Positions 44,169 to 53,460 of a DNA stretch of 64,000 bases are shown piece by piece; the stretch's first letter is position 1; every line of letters begins with the position of its first letter. Location of the stretch: NCBI GenBank assembly GCA_046329435.1, contig JAXLUR010000009.1:1-64000 (forward strand). The letters are read 5' to 3'. The translations under genes and the position numbers were made by a program. Source of the stretch: M3007 sp046329435. GTDB lineage: Bacteria > Bacteroidota > Bacteroidia > Chitinophagales > Saprospiraceae. The notes beneath the pieces were generated by a model. The model saw only the letters and a program-made list of their open reading frames with translations. It was not told where the DNA came from and did not search any database.

Positions 44169-44759
44169 ATGTCGAATCGCCTGACCCAAATTATCGTCCT
44201 GCTCGTCGCCTTCCTGCTCGGCGGCTGGCTGATGTACCGCTACATGAAACCATCCGCGCGGCCGGTGGAAAACGCCACGGTTTTACTCGAAAAAATCCGC
44301 CCCGTGCTCAAACTGACCACCGTGGAAGGGCAGTTTTCCGAAATTTACAATTACAGCGAGTACCAAGGGTATTTCACTTTTTTTTGGGATAAAAAAGCCC
44401 TGGTTCGTGTCCGCGCCACCGTGTCGGCCGGCTACGACCTCAACAACCTGCACATCGAGGCCGACTCGCTGACACGCACCCTGCGCATCGGTCCGCTGCC
44501 CGAACCGCAAATCCTGAGCATCGACCACACGCTCGATTATTACGACATCTCGGAGGGTATTTTCACCGACTTTTCGCCGGAAGACTACAACCGCATCAAC
44601 CAGAAAGCCAAAGACCTCATCCGCGACGAAGCCCTGAAAAGCGGGCTGCTCGACGCGGCCCGCACCCAGGCCGGCCAAATGCTCGACCTGGTCCGGTTCA
44701 TGGCCGAAAGCGCAGGCTGGAAAGTGGAAAGCGCGGACAACAAGGGGCTGTTGCAATAG
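44169..44759 (+). CDS. DUF4230 domain membrane-anchored protein
   Basis: The 196-residue product from the ATG at 44169 (MSNRLTQIIVLLVAFLLGGW) has one N-terminal membrane anchor and then a DUF4230-like domain: LTTVEGQFSEIYNY, FFWDKKALVRVRATVSAGYD and LHIEADSLTRTLRIGPLPEP. Its function is not known. The much longer in-frame upstream extension is antisense to the CapA gene and is rejected. CAACTTTG about 40 bases upstream may be part of its promoter. Confidence 0.8.
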   Translation: MSNRLTQIIVLLVAFLLGGWLMYRYMKPSARPVENATVLLEKIRPVLKLTTVEGQFSEIYNYSEYQGYFTFFWDKKALVRVRATVSAGYDLNNLHIEADSLTRTLRIGPLPEPQILSIDHTLDYYDISEGIFTDFSPEDYNRINQKAKDLIRDEALKSGLLDAARTQAGQMLDLVRFMAESAGWKVESADNKGLLQ

Positions 44760-44833
44760 CCATTTTACGCCAGCCCCTTGCATATCGCCGACACGCGGCC
44801 TACTTGTCACCGGCTTACTTCAAAAGAATTTTC

Positions 44834-44841
44834 TAATTTTG
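44834..44841 (+). promoter_or_regulatory. Putative -7 promoter box
   Basis: TAATTTTG is a full match to TAnnTTTG and ends 25 bases before the ATG of the small exported protein at 44867. No clear -33 box is seen. Confidence 0.4.
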
Positions 44842-44866
44842 GCACTCGATTAAAATCTATCCAAAC

Positions 44867-45304
44867 ATGAAACAGATCGTATTCCTGTTGTTTTTTCTGG
44901 CTGGCACCGGTCTTTGGGCACAAAAATCGCAAAACGCACTTTCGGCAGCCGACGAGGCTACCGCCCGGGCCGCCACCGAACAACTCGTGGCCAAATACAA
45001 ACTGAATGCCGACCAGGCCAAACAGATGTACACCATTCAGGCCCGCAAAATGCGCAACATGGCCGCCATCGAGTCGATCAAAAACAGCGACCCCACCCTG
45101 TATCTGGCCAAAAAACAAAGCGTTCTGGATGGCTCGCGGGCCAGCATCCGCCGTATCCTGAACACCAGGGAGCAAGTCGAACTGTTTGAAAAAACAAAGG
45201 TGGAAACCCGCACCCGCCAGGCTGAAAAACGCAAGGAAATGATGCAAGCCGGCGCTTCCAAACAGGAGATCGAAGCCGCCGTGCTCGATCTGAATGCGGA
45301 ATAA
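44867..45304 (+). CDS. Small exported helical protein of unknown function
   Basis: The 145-residue protein has a signal peptide (FLLFFLAGTGLWAQ) followed by an entirely helical, charged chain (LVAKYKLNADQAKQMYTIQA, EKTKVETRTRQAEKRKEMM). Helical content and periplasmic export vaguely recall Spy/CpxP-like chaperones, but the LTxxQ motif is absent, so I make no assignment. It has its own -7 box and precedes the NUDIX gene by 56 bases. Confidence 0.65.
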   Translation: MKQIVFLLFFLAGTGLWAQKSQNALSAADEATARAATEQLVAKYKLNADQAKQMYTIQARKMRNMAAIESIKNSDPTLYLAKKQSVLDGSRASIRRILNTREQVELFEKTKVETRTRQAEKRKEMMQAGASKQEIEAAVLDLNAE

Positions 45305-45360
45305 TCCGTTGACCAAATTCCCCCGGACTTACCGGTTCATCAACAAGTACGCCCTTCGAT

Positions 45361-45843
45361 ATGCTCACCTTCGCCGTGCGGCTGATTCTGGAAGAGGACA
45401 ACCGAATGCTATTTCTGCGCCAAACGAAAAAAAACGGCGGGCGCTATTCTTTGATCGGCGGCAACGTGGAGGAGCATGAGTTCGCCCGGGAAGCCCTGGC
45501 GCGGGAAGCGCGGGAAGAAGCCGGCATACACGTCGAACCCAACGACCTTAGCCTGGTGCATGTGCTGCACCGGCACAAACTCAAAAAGGACGAGACCCTC
45601 TTGGTGCTGTATTTCAAGACAGCACGGTTTCACGGCGAGCCCGAATCCCTGGAACCCAAAAAATTCAAACATGCCGAGTGGCTGCCCCTCAACAACCTGC
45701 CACCCAACGTGTCGAAACCCACCCTGCATGTGCTGCGCTGCATCGGCCGCAACGAGATCTATTCCGAGTTTCCGACGCGCAGCGAAGCCATCGCTTACTG
45801 GGAGCAATTCGGCGACCGTTGGGCCGGATATTCCGATTTTTGA
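45361..45843 (+). CDS. NUDIX hydrolase
   Basis: The 160-residue protein has a complete Nudix box, GGNVEEHEFAREALAREARE then EAG, matching GX5EX7REUXEEXGU. Flanking strands (FAVRLILEEDNRMLFLRQ and KFKHAEWLPLNNLP) fit the fold. It hydrolyses a nucleoside diphosphate linked to another group; the substrate is not predictable. It has no export signal. It is followed by a GC-rich hairpin at 45844-45879 without T-run. Confidence 0.9.
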   Translation: MLTFAVRLILEEDNRMLFLRQTKKNGGRYSLIGGNVEEHEFAREALAREAREEAGIHVEPNDLSLVHVLHRHKLKKDETLLVLYFKTARFHGEPESLEPKKFKHAEWLPLNNLPPNVSKPTLHVLRCIGRNEIYSEFPTRSEAIAYWEQFGDRWAGYSDF

Positions 45844-45921
45844 GCGCCCGGCACATGCCGGTTTCAGGTGCCGGGGCGCCCGGGGCGATGTCACAATTTC
45901 TTGACACAGGTCGTTAAAAAG

Positions 45922-45954
45922 TTTGGGTTTACCGCCAAACTGCCGTTACATTTG
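45922..45954 (+). promoter_or_regulatory. Strong promoter match in front of an unannotated transcript
   Basis: TTTG (45922-45925), a 21-base spacer and TACATTTG (45947-45954) match both parts of the Bacteroidota promoter at ideal spacing. The first following ATG is at 46021. Confidence 0.6.
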
Positions 45955-46445
45955 CCATTGACTTCTGAATTTTTTAATCCGCATCCAATCCGATTTGTCA
46001 CACTAACAACCCGTCCATCCCATGAGCAGATTTGCACTTTCCAATCGTGCGCATTCTGCGTTTTTGCCTCCTTCGAGAAGGCTACCCTCAGATCAACTAC
46101 GTCTCCCATTAAATTTTTGTATAGCCATGTTTTGTCCGCAAGAGGCAAAGCATGTGCTCCTATTTCATTTTAAACCATAATACGCTGGTTACTGGTGGAG
46201 GTCAGTCGACCCGCCCTCCTATCCATTCGACCAATAACCAGTAACCAGATTTTACGAAACCGATTGCATTGCGGAACAGCCTGTAAACACAGGGGCCGCT
46301 CTTTTATCTCTTGTTCAAAACCATTTTTCCCCATTTCAAGAGTTTTTCACAATCGGTTCGCATGGCTTACGCCCCGGCGCTCTCCCTCTATTGCCATACG
46401 CCGGGAGCCGATTCTTCAGGTTCAGATGTCTTATGCTTCATAGGC

Positions 46446-46487
46446 GAGAACCCCGGTTTCGAAACGTCGGAGCCGGGCTCTTTTTTT
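46446..46487 (+). terminator. Terminator-like hairpin ending the unannotated transcript
   Basis: GAG plus CCCGG (46446-46456) pair with CCGGG plus CTC (46473-46480), with a small bulge, followed by seven T residues. The T-run is only on the plus strand, so it should stop rightward transcription. Confidence 0.5.
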
Positions 46488-46506
46488 ATAGCCCGCCCGC
46501 CAGTCG

Positions 46507-47856
46507 TCATTGCGGAGCAAACCAGAACTGGACGACGCCTAGGGTGAGGAGCGAATCGGGCTTTTCTGCATGAGGAATTTTGACGGTGAGCAGGTTTTTG
46601 CCCCTCCGAAAACCGTCGGAAGGCAGGTAAGCAAGCAATCCGCGGGTCGTGGCGCCGGGTTTTTCATAAAAAATCCAGTCGGGACGGGCGTACAGGGAAT
46701 CGTTGACATACACCCGAAAGAAGCTGCCCATGCAATCAAGTTTCCACTGGTCGAGTACAGCCCTTTTGGCCGTCCTGTAGAGTGAATCGACGGCAGGCGC
46801 AGCAGGGCAATGCCTTTGCAGCCCGGCGTCGAGCTGCTTCGGATAGGCGACAAAAACCTGCAAAAAAGGCCCTTCCAGCACATCGGAAGGGATGGAAACC
46901 GGCGGAAGATCGACCGGCGATGCGCGCAGGTTGTCGTAGCGATTGGCCCGCATCTCTGTTTCCGGCGTGCCAGAGGTGTAAAAATCCCGGAGTTCAAACA
47001 AATGCCGGTTGCGTAAATCGCCCATTTTTCTCCCAAAAATAACTACCACGGATACCATCACGAAAGTGGTCACCAGCGCGACCATCCCGTACATCCGGCG
47101 TTTTTCAAGGTTGGAGAAAAAGGTAAGGGAGAGGTAGTTCATCGGCTTGTAAAACACCGGCGTAATGACCGCCATCAGCCCGACATACACGCCCGACAGT
47201 CGTGTGCCGTATTTTTCATCGAGATCGGGGTTCTGTTGAAATTTTTTGACCAAAAGGCCATAAACAGAAATAAAAGACATGAAGACTGCAAACGCCCCCA
47301 AAAGCAATTGCCTGGCAAGCGATTCGGGGATAAACAACCTGGACACCTGCGCCAGGCCGAAAATGGCCGCGTACACGACTCCCAGCGAAACGCCCATCAG
47401 GCCGACCAGAAAGGTAAAGGCCAGGAGCTGGTTGCAAAGCCGGTCGAGCCGTACCGTGTAGCTTTCCAGATCGCCGAAGCGCCGCTGCTGGTGTCGCTGC
47501 AAACTGGGCGGCACGTTGGGAATTTTGTCGTACCGGATACCCTCCGGATAGGCCGCCTGCAAGCCCACCACGGCCACCCAAAATGCCCGCATGGCGAGGT
47601 GCACCACAAACATGGTCATCATCAGGTAGGCCACGGTTTTGAAAAAAGCGTAGGCCAGCACCTGCATAAAGGACGCCCCCGACGACCAGTCGACCGACAG
47701 GTTGAAATGGTAGTAATGAAACAGGTTTTCCACCGCGTCGGGCAAGTAAGTCGTGAGCACGATAGCGGCGCCGGAGATGATCAGTTCCAGGTTCCAGCTC
47801 GCGCCGGTCAGTTCTTTCAGGCGCGACTGCGGTTCAGCAGGCGTGTTGTTTTCCAT
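46507..47856 (-). CDS. Multi-pass membrane protein of unknown function
   Basis: The 449-residue protein from the ATG at 47854-47856 (MENNTPAEPQSRLKELTGAS) has about eight hydrophobic segments, including LELIISGAAIVLTTYL, MQVLAYAFFKTVAYLMMTMF and MVALVTTFVMVSVVVIFG. After the last segment comes an extracytoplasmic C-terminal domain of about 140 residues. I do not recognise the family. It is divergent from mnmE across 46 bases. The longer in-frame upstream region overlaps mnmE antisense and is rejected. Confidence 0.65.
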   Translation of the reverse strand: MENNTPAEPQSRLKELTGASWNLELIISGAAIVLTTYLPDAVENLFHYYHFNLSVDWSSGASFMQVLAYAFFKTVAYLMMTMFVVHLAMRAFWVAVVGLQAAYPEGIRYDKIPNVPPSLQRHQQRRFGDLESYTVRLDRLCNQLLAFTFLVGLMGVSLGVVYAAIFGLAQVSRLFIPESLARQLLLGAFAVFMSFISVYGLLVKKFQQNPDLDEKYGTRLSGVYVGLMAVITPVFYKPMNYLSLTFFSNLEKRRMYGMVALVTTFVMVSVVVIFGRKMGDLRNRHLFELRDFYTSGTPETEMRANRYDNLRASPVDLPPVSIPSDVLEGPFLQVFVAYPKQLDAGLQRHCPAAPAVDSLYRTAKRAVLDQWKLDCMGSFFRVYVNDSLYARPDWIFYEKPGATTRGLLAYLPSDGFRRGKNLLTVKIPHAEKPDSLLTLGVVQFWFAPQ

Positions 47857-47902
47857 GCCTTGTTTTGAATTTTGGACAATAATACAGCAGTTTTGCTCCA
47901 TC

Positions 47903-49360
47903 ATGGCACTGCCCAATCTTTCCGATACCATCGTCGCGCTCGCCACGCCGCCCGGCGTGGGCGCTATCGGCGTCATCCGCTTGTCGGGCCCCTCGGCCCT
48001 GACGGTAGCCGATTCGATTTTCAAAGGCAAAAAACTCGCCGAACAAGCCGGTCACACGGCCCATTTCGGCCAGATCGCCGCCCCCGAAGGGCGCGTGCTC
48101 GACGAGGTGCTGGTCACCGTGTTCAAAAGTCCGCACTCGTACACCGGTGAGGATGCCGTCGAGATCGGCTGTCACGGCTCGCCCTATATTTTGCAGGAAG
48201 TCATCCAGTTGTGCCTGCGAAGCGGCGCGCGGCTGGCCCAGCCCGGCGAATTCACCCTGCGCGCCTTTCTCAACGGCAAAATGGACCTTTCGCAGGCCGA
48301 AGCCGTGTCGGACCTCATCGCCAGTCAGAGCGAGGCCGCCCACGCCGTGGCGCTGCGGCAGTTGCGCGGCGGCTTCAAACACGAGATCGCCCGCCTGCGC
48401 GAGGAACTGCTGCATTTCGCCAGTCTGGTGGAGTTGGAACTCGATTTTTCGGAAGAAGACGTCGAGTTCGCCAACCGGCAGGACCTGAAAGACCTTGTGG
48501 AAAAAATCCGCCGCGTGGTGCGCGAGTTGCTCCACTCCTTTGCCCTCGGCAACGCCCTCAAAACCGGTGTCGCCACCGTGCTCGCCGGCAGGCCCAACGC
48601 CGGCAAAAGCACCCTGCTCAACGCCCTGCTCAACGAGGAGCGCGCCATCGTGTCCGACATCGCCGGCACCACCCGCGATACCATCGAGGAAGCGCTCAAC
48701 ATCCGCGGCGTACAATTCCGCCTCATCGACACCGCCGGACTGCGCGAAGCCCAGGACCAGATCGAAGCCATCGGCGTGCAGCGCACCCTCGAAAAAGTGC
48801 GCGAAGCCTCCGTGCTCTGCTACGTGTGGGACGTGACCGGCGGCATGACCCTCGCCGAACTCTTCGCCGACCTGCACAGCCTGCACCACCCCGACACCCA
48901 ACTCCTGCTGGTGTGCAACAAGATGGACCGCAACCCCTACTTCCAGACCGAGTGGCTCACCGACCCCACCCGCGCCGACATCCACCCCTACCTGCTCGGC
49001 GACCCGCCCGCCGATCTCTCGGCCCATACCGGCTTCCTGCAACCCGAACAGATCGTGCCCATTTCAGCCAAAAACCAGCAAAACATCGCTTACCTGAAAG
49101 AAAAACTCTTCGATCTCGTGGCCGGCGGCGAACTCCGCACCGAAAGCACCGTGGTAACCAACGCCCGCCACTACGAAGCCCTGCGCCAGGCCGACCAGGC
49201 CCTCTCCGACGTGCTCGCCGGCCTCGACGCCAACATCACCGGCGACTTCGTAGCCCAGGACATCCGCCGGGCACTGCTGGCGCTGGGAGAGATCACGGGG
49301 GAGATAGGGGTGGAGGATATATTGGGGAGTATTTTTTCGAGGTTTTGTATTGGAAAGTAG
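47903..49360 (+). CDS. mnmE: tRNA modification GTPase MnmE (TrmE)
   Basis: The 485-residue protein from the ATG at 47903 (MALPNLSDTIVALATPPGVG) has the formyl-THF binding N-terminal domain, a helical domain and an inserted Ras-like GTPase: P-loop GRPNAGKSTLLN near 230, DIAGTTRDTIEE, DTAGLREAQDQ and NKMD. It ends FCIGK, whose Cys is essential for the reaction in the family. With MnmG it modifies the wobble uridine of some tRNAs. The last codons coincide with the 17-bp repeat that borders the downstream island, so the current stop codon TAG comes from the island junction. Confidence 0.96.
   Translation: MALPNLSDTIVALATPPGVGAIGVIRLSGPSALTVADSIFKGKKLAEQAGHTAHFGQIAAPEGRVLDEVLVTVFKSPHSYTGEDAVEIGCHGSPYILQEVIQLCLRSGARLAQPGEFTLRAFLNGKMDLSQAEAVSDLIASQSEAAHAVALRQLRGGFKHEIARLREELLHFASLVELELDFSEEDVEFANRQDLKDLVEKIRRVVRELLHSFALGNALKTGVATVLAGRPNAGKSTLLNALLNEERAIVSDIAGTTRDTIEEALNIRGVQFRLIDTAGLREAQDQIEAIGVQRTLEKVREASVLCYVWDVTGGMTLAELFADLHSLHHPDTQLLLVCNKMDRNPYFQTEWLTDPTRADIHPYLLGDPPADLSAHTGFLQPEQIVPISAKNQQNIAYLKEKLFDLVAGGELRTESTVVTNARHYEALRQADQALSDVLAGLDANITGDFVAQDIRRALLALGEITGEIGVEDILGSIFSRFCIGK
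49343..49359 (+). repeat. Left 17-bp direct repeat (attL) at the 3' end of mnmE
   Basis: TTTTGTATTGGAAAGTA at 49343-49359 is identical to 56625-56641 and encodes the FCIGK end of MnmE. The two copies bound the restriction-modification island. SGI1-type islands integrate at the 3' end of this same gene in Gammaproteobacteria. Confidence 0.8.
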
Positions 49361-49470
49361 ATTCCTTGAAAAGGAGGCCCAACGGACACAGAACGGGGCA
49401 AAAACTTCCATTTTACCGCGACAGTCGCCAATTTTGCGCAATCCTTTTTTCACCTGACCAAACTTTTCCA

Positions 49471-51188
49471 GTGGCTACTTTTCAAGAACGCGCAAACTTC
49501 ATTTGGGCTATCGCCGATTTGCTCCGGGGCGATTTCAAACAATCCGAATACGGCCGGGTTATCCTGCCCTTTACCGTCCTTCGCCGCCTCGACTGCCTGC
49601 TGGAACCCTCCAAACCGGCCGTCTTGAAAGCTACGCAACGATCAAAACCCAGCCCACGGAGGTCGTCGACAAAATCCTGAATGCCCAATCCGGCTTTCAG
49701 TTCTTCCACAACCACAGCAATTTTGTCAGCCTCAACGACCTGTTGGGCGACCCCGACAAAATCGCCGAAAACCTCACCTACTACCTCAACAGCTTTTCCC
49801 AAAGCGTTAAAGAGGTGTTCGACAATTTCCGTTTTACGGAACAAATACAACGCCTCGACAAAGCCAACCTGCTTTTCAGGATTACCAAAGAATTTGCCGG
49901 CCTCGACCTTGGCAACGTCGGCAACCTCGAAATGGGGTACATTTTCGAGCACCTGATCTTCAAATTCGCAGAAAGCAGCAACGAAACGGCCGGCGAACAC
50001 TTCACCCCCAGGGAGGTGATTAAACTAATGGTTCACCTGCTTTTTGCCGAAGACAGCGAGATTTTCAAAGAAGGTATCATCAAAAGCCTTTACGACCCGG
50101 CTTGCGGTACGGGGGGGATGCTGTCGGAAGCCGACGAATATTTCCGCGAACACAACCCCGACAAAAGCGCCGTGCTGCACCTTTTCGGGCAAGAACTCAA
50201 CCCCGAAAGCTATGCCATTTGCAAAGCCGATATGATGATAAAAGGGCAAGACCCGGCCAATATCAAATTGGGCAACTCTTTTACCGAAGACGGCCTGGAA
50301 AACGACCGCTTCGACTATATGCTGTCGAACCCGCCTTTTGGGGTAGACTGGAAAAAGGTGGAAAAGGAGATCAAAGCCGAATACGAAAAGAAGGGCTTTG
50401 GCGGGCGCTTCGGAGCCGGACTTCCGAGCATTTCCGACGGCTCTTTGCTGTTCCTGCAACACATGATTTCCAAAATGCTGCAATCCGATACCGGGTCGCG
50501 GCTGGCTATCGTGTTCAACGGGTCGCCCCTGTTTACCGGGTCGGCGGGCAGCGGGGTAAGCAATATCCGCAAATGGATTATCGAAAACGACCTGCTGGAA
50601 GGCATCGTCGCGCTACCCGACCAACTGTTTTACAACACCGGCATCAGTACCTACATTTGGGTGCTGACCAACCGCAAAAAGCCGAAGCGCAAAGGCAAAA
50701 TTCAATTGGTCAACGCGGCCGATCTGTTCCAGAAAATGAAACGCAGCCTGGGTAACAAGCGCAACGAAATATCGCCCGCGCAGATCGACGAAATCACCCG
50801 TATGTACTGCGATTTTCAGGAAGGGCCGCGTTGCAAAATCTTCGACAATACCGACTTCGGCTACACCCGTATCACCGTGGAGCGCCCCTTGCTCGACAAC
50901 GGTAAACCCGTACTGAAAAAAGGCCGTCCGCAAGCCGACAGCAGCCTGCGCGACTTTGAAAACGTGCCGCTCAAAGAAGACATTGAAGCCTATTTCCGGC
51001 GGGAAGTGCTGCCCCATGTGCCCGACGCCTGGATAGACGACAGTAAATCGCAGATCGGCTACGAAATCAACTTCACCCGCTATTTCTACCAGTACAAGCC
51101 CTTGCGCTCCCTGGAAGAGATACGCGCCGATATTCTGAAACTCGAAGCCGCCAACCAAAACAGCCTTTTAAAAGCCATTGAAGCATGA
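49471..51188 (+). pseudogene. hsdM: Type I restriction-modification methyltransferase subunit, interrupted by a frameshift
   Basis: The start GTG at 49471 gives VATFQERANFIWAIADLLRG and then the usual HsdM N-terminal sequence, but this frame ends at 49680 after 69 residues. From about 49620-49632 the homology continues in another frame (LESYATIKTQPTEVVDKILN) to 51188. Adding one base there, for example one more C or G in gccgtcttgaaagc, would restore an unbroken protein. The downstream part has the methylase motifs DPACGTGGML and SNPPFG and would be about 560 residues. HsdM methylates adenine in the complex target. Either the gene is decayed, or this is a sequencing error; base-level reads would decide. 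Confidence 0.8.
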
Positions 51189-51226
51189 AAAAAGTGCATG
51201 AACTTTACAAATGGAACAAATGTTGT

Positions 51227-51234
51227 ACGTTTGC
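51227..51234 (+). promoter_or_regulatory. Putative -7 promoter box before the Abi gene
   Basis: TACGTTTG matches TAnnTTTG and lies in the 115-bp gap between hsdM and the Abi gene. A short hairpin ACCCG/CGGGT with a T-rich run follows at 51274-51297, before the ATG at 51304, like an attenuator or terminator. Confidence 0.4.
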
Positions 51235-51303
51235 TATCAATAAGACCTGCCACGCTTCCCATCAGAACAGCGCACCCGGGCGGGTTTTCTTTTTTTACTG
51301 CCT

Positions 51304-52198
51304 ATGAGATACCGAAAACCTCCCCTGCCGGTTTCCGACCAAATCACTCTCCTCGAAAACAGGGGATTGCTCATTCCCGATCATGCCAAGGCTGCTCACT
51401 ACCTTTCCAATATCAGTTATTACAGGTTGAGAGCCTATACCTACCCGTTTCAAAACAACCAAGACCCTAACCACCCGTTTCGGCCGGGCACTACTTTCGA
51501 CCAAATTCTCGATGTTTACCTCTTTGACCGAGCGCTTCGGATTTTGGTATTCGATGCTATCGAACGCATCGAAATCGCTCTTCGCACCCAAATCATCCAT
51601 CAATTCGCCCTTATTCACGGCAGCCATTGGCACGAAAATCCGGCGCTTTACAACCGCGTTGATCTGTTCATAAAGGATATGGGCAACCTCAACAACGAAA
51701 TGCAACGGTCTTCCGAAGTTTTCATCAAACACTATTTCCGCAAATACACCTCGCCGCCAAACCCGCCTGCCTGGATGAGCCTTGAAGTAACCTCAATGGG
51801 CTTGCTTTCCAAAATTTACGAAAACCTGAAAATTAACGCGGAAAAGAAAGCCGTGGCGGCCCATTTCGGATTGGGGCACCCTTCGTGCTGGAAAGCTGGA
51901 TGCATAGTTTCAGCAATGTCCGCAATATCTGCGCCCATCACGGCAGGCTTTGGAACCGCATTCTTGCACAACCACCCAAAATACCCAAACACACCCGGTT
52001 CGCCTGGTTGCAAACCCCAACCCCGACATTCACAAACTGTTTGTCCACCTTTCCAGCATCCTTTATATCCTCAATATTATCAGCCCCGGCCACCACTGGA
52101 AAGCCAATTTCAAAAAACTGCTGGCCGAACACCCCGCTATTCAAACCGCCGATATGGGCTTCCCTCTTACCTGGCAAAACGAACCCCTCTGGCAATGA
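51304..52198 (+). pseudogene. Abi_2/AbiD-AbiF family abortive infection protein, two frameshifts
   Basis: The N-terminal part (MRYRKPPLPVSDQITLLENR; AHYLSNISYYRLRAYTYPF; YLFDRALRILVFDAIERIEI) fits the Abi_2 family. The homology then moves to a second frame near 51875-51885 (VLESWMHSFSNVRNICAHHG RLWNR) and to a third near 52003-52012 (VANPNPDIHKLFVHLSSILY) ending with TGA at 52198. Restoring one base at each place, in short runs such as CCC/TT and GG, would give a full protein. The likely role is phage-triggered growth arrest. The reading frame that runs on into hsdS is an accident of the frameshifts. Confidence 0.75.
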
Positions 52199-53460
52199 AA
52201 AAATATCCGACATACAAACCTTCGGGGGTGGAATGGATGGGGGAGGTACCGGAGCATTGGGAGGTGAAGAAATTGAAACGATTGGCAAAAATTTGCAATG
52301 GCCAAGACCATAAAAACGTCTGGACAGAGGACGGCGAATACCCTATAATTGGAACAGGTGGCGAGTTTGGACGGGCAAATAGTTTTTTATCCAATGGCCC
52401 TTCTGTGATTTTAGGAAGGAAAGGCACAATTGATAAGCCGCAATTTATAGAGCATCCTTTTTGGTCTGTAGACACTGCTTACTTTACAGAAATATACAAT
52501 TTTACAGACCCCAAATTTTTCTATTATTGCTGTACTACCATTCAATTTGACCGTTATAAATATGGTTCGGCAGTACCGAGCATGACGCAAGAAACACTAA
52601 ACCAAATACCTTTTGCAACGCCCCCCCTCCCCGAACAAACCGCCATTGCCGCCTACCTCGACCGCAAAACCGCCCAAATCGACCAAACCATAGCCGAAAA
52701 GGAAAGACTGATCGAACTGTTCCGGGAAGAGCGCCAAGCCCTGATCAACCACGCCGTGACCAAAGGCATCCGGCCGGGGGTGAAGATGAAAGATTCGGGG
52801 GTGGAATGGATTGGGGAGGTGCCGGAAGGGTGGGAAGTGAGCAAATTAAAATACTATGTACGCACAAAGGCAAGGCTTGGCTGGAAAGGGTTGAAGGCAG
52901 AAGAGTATGTCGAATCAGGGTTTGGGTTCCTTTCTACCCCAAACATTAAAGGTGCTGAGATAGACTTTGAAAAAATCAATTTCATCACAGAAGAACGGTA
53001 TGAGGAATCACCGGAAATCATGCTGGAAGAAGGAGACGTACTTTTGGCAAAGGACGGCTCGACACTTGGAATTGTAAACATTGTGAAAACCTTGCCTTTT
53101 CCTTGCACGGTAAATTCTTCGATTGCAGTTTTACGGGTTTTTGAAAAAACAGAGTTGCATCCGGCATTTTTGAAGTATTATATTGAATCCGATTTTACCC
53201 AAAATGTCATTCAAAATTTGAAAGCAGGGATGGGAGTTCCTCACCTTTTCCAAGCAGACATCAATAATTTTGAAATCCTTTTGCCTCCAATCCAAGAACA
53301 GGTTGCTATCGCGGCTCACATTGACCAAAAAACCACCCAAATCGACACTGCCATTTCCGGCATTCAGCAGGAAATCGCCTTGTTACAGGAATACCGCCAA
53401 GCCCTGATCTTTGAAGCCGTGACGGGCAAAATAGATGTAAGGGAATACGCCCAAAACTAA
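52195..53460 (+). CDS. hsdS: Type I restriction-modification specificity subunit
   Basis: The true start is the ATG at 52195 (MKKYPTYKPSGVEWMGEVPE), overlapping the Abi stop by four bases (ATGA). The 421-residue protein has two target recognition domains, each introduced by a W.GEVPE.WEV motif (PSGVEWMGEVPEHWEVKKL; DSGVEWIGEVPEGWEVSKL), separated by the helical spacer LPEQTAIAAYLDRKTAQIDQ and ended by a similar helix (IQEQVAIAAHIDQKTTQIDT). HsdS sets the bipartite DNA target of the complex. Parts of it are visibly more AT-rich than hsdR, as often seen in exchanged specificity domains. hsdR starts immediately after its stop. Confidence 0.9.
   Translation: MKKYPTYKPSGVEWMGEVPEHWEVKKLKRLAKICNGQDHKNVWTEDGEYPIIGTGGEFGRANSFLSNGPSVILGRKGTIDKPQFIEHPFWSVDTAYFTEIYNFTDPKFFYYCCTTIQFDRYKYGSAVPSMTQETLNQIPFATPPLPEQTAIAAYLDRKTAQIDQTIAEKERLIELFREERQALINHAVTKGIRPGVKMKDSGVEWIGEVPEGWEVSKLKYYVRTKARLGWKGLKAEEYVESGFGFLSTPNIKGAEIDFEKINFITEERYEESPEIMLEEGDVLLAKDGSTLGIVNIVKTLPFPCTVNSSIAVLRVFEKTELHPAFLKYYIESDFTQNVIQNLKAGMGVPHLFQADINNFEILLPPIQEQVAIAAHIDQKTTQIDTAISGIQQEIALLQEYRQALIFEAVTGKIDVREYAQN

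Larger units (their letters stand above)
45844..46506. other. 663-bp region without a convincing gene but with promoter and terminator
   Basis: The region starts with a GC-rich hairpin after the NUDIX gene, holds the best promoter match in the window at 45922-45954, and ends with a hairpin plus T-run at 46446-46487, all on the plus strand. Between them is a 12-bp inverted repeat (46185-46196 with 46237-46248, ctggttactggt) and a possible 51-codon frame at 46021-46176 starting MSRFALSNRAHSAF. Three other frames of 60-82 codons are present but have no recognisable features. It may encode a non-coding RNA or small peptide. Confidence 0.5.

Noticed and set aside
51304..53460. A single Abi-HsdS fusion protein
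   Set aside because: The middle part is out of frame with the Abi homology and low in protein character; Abi continues in two other frames and hsdS has its own ATG at 52195. The fusion is produced by frameshifts.
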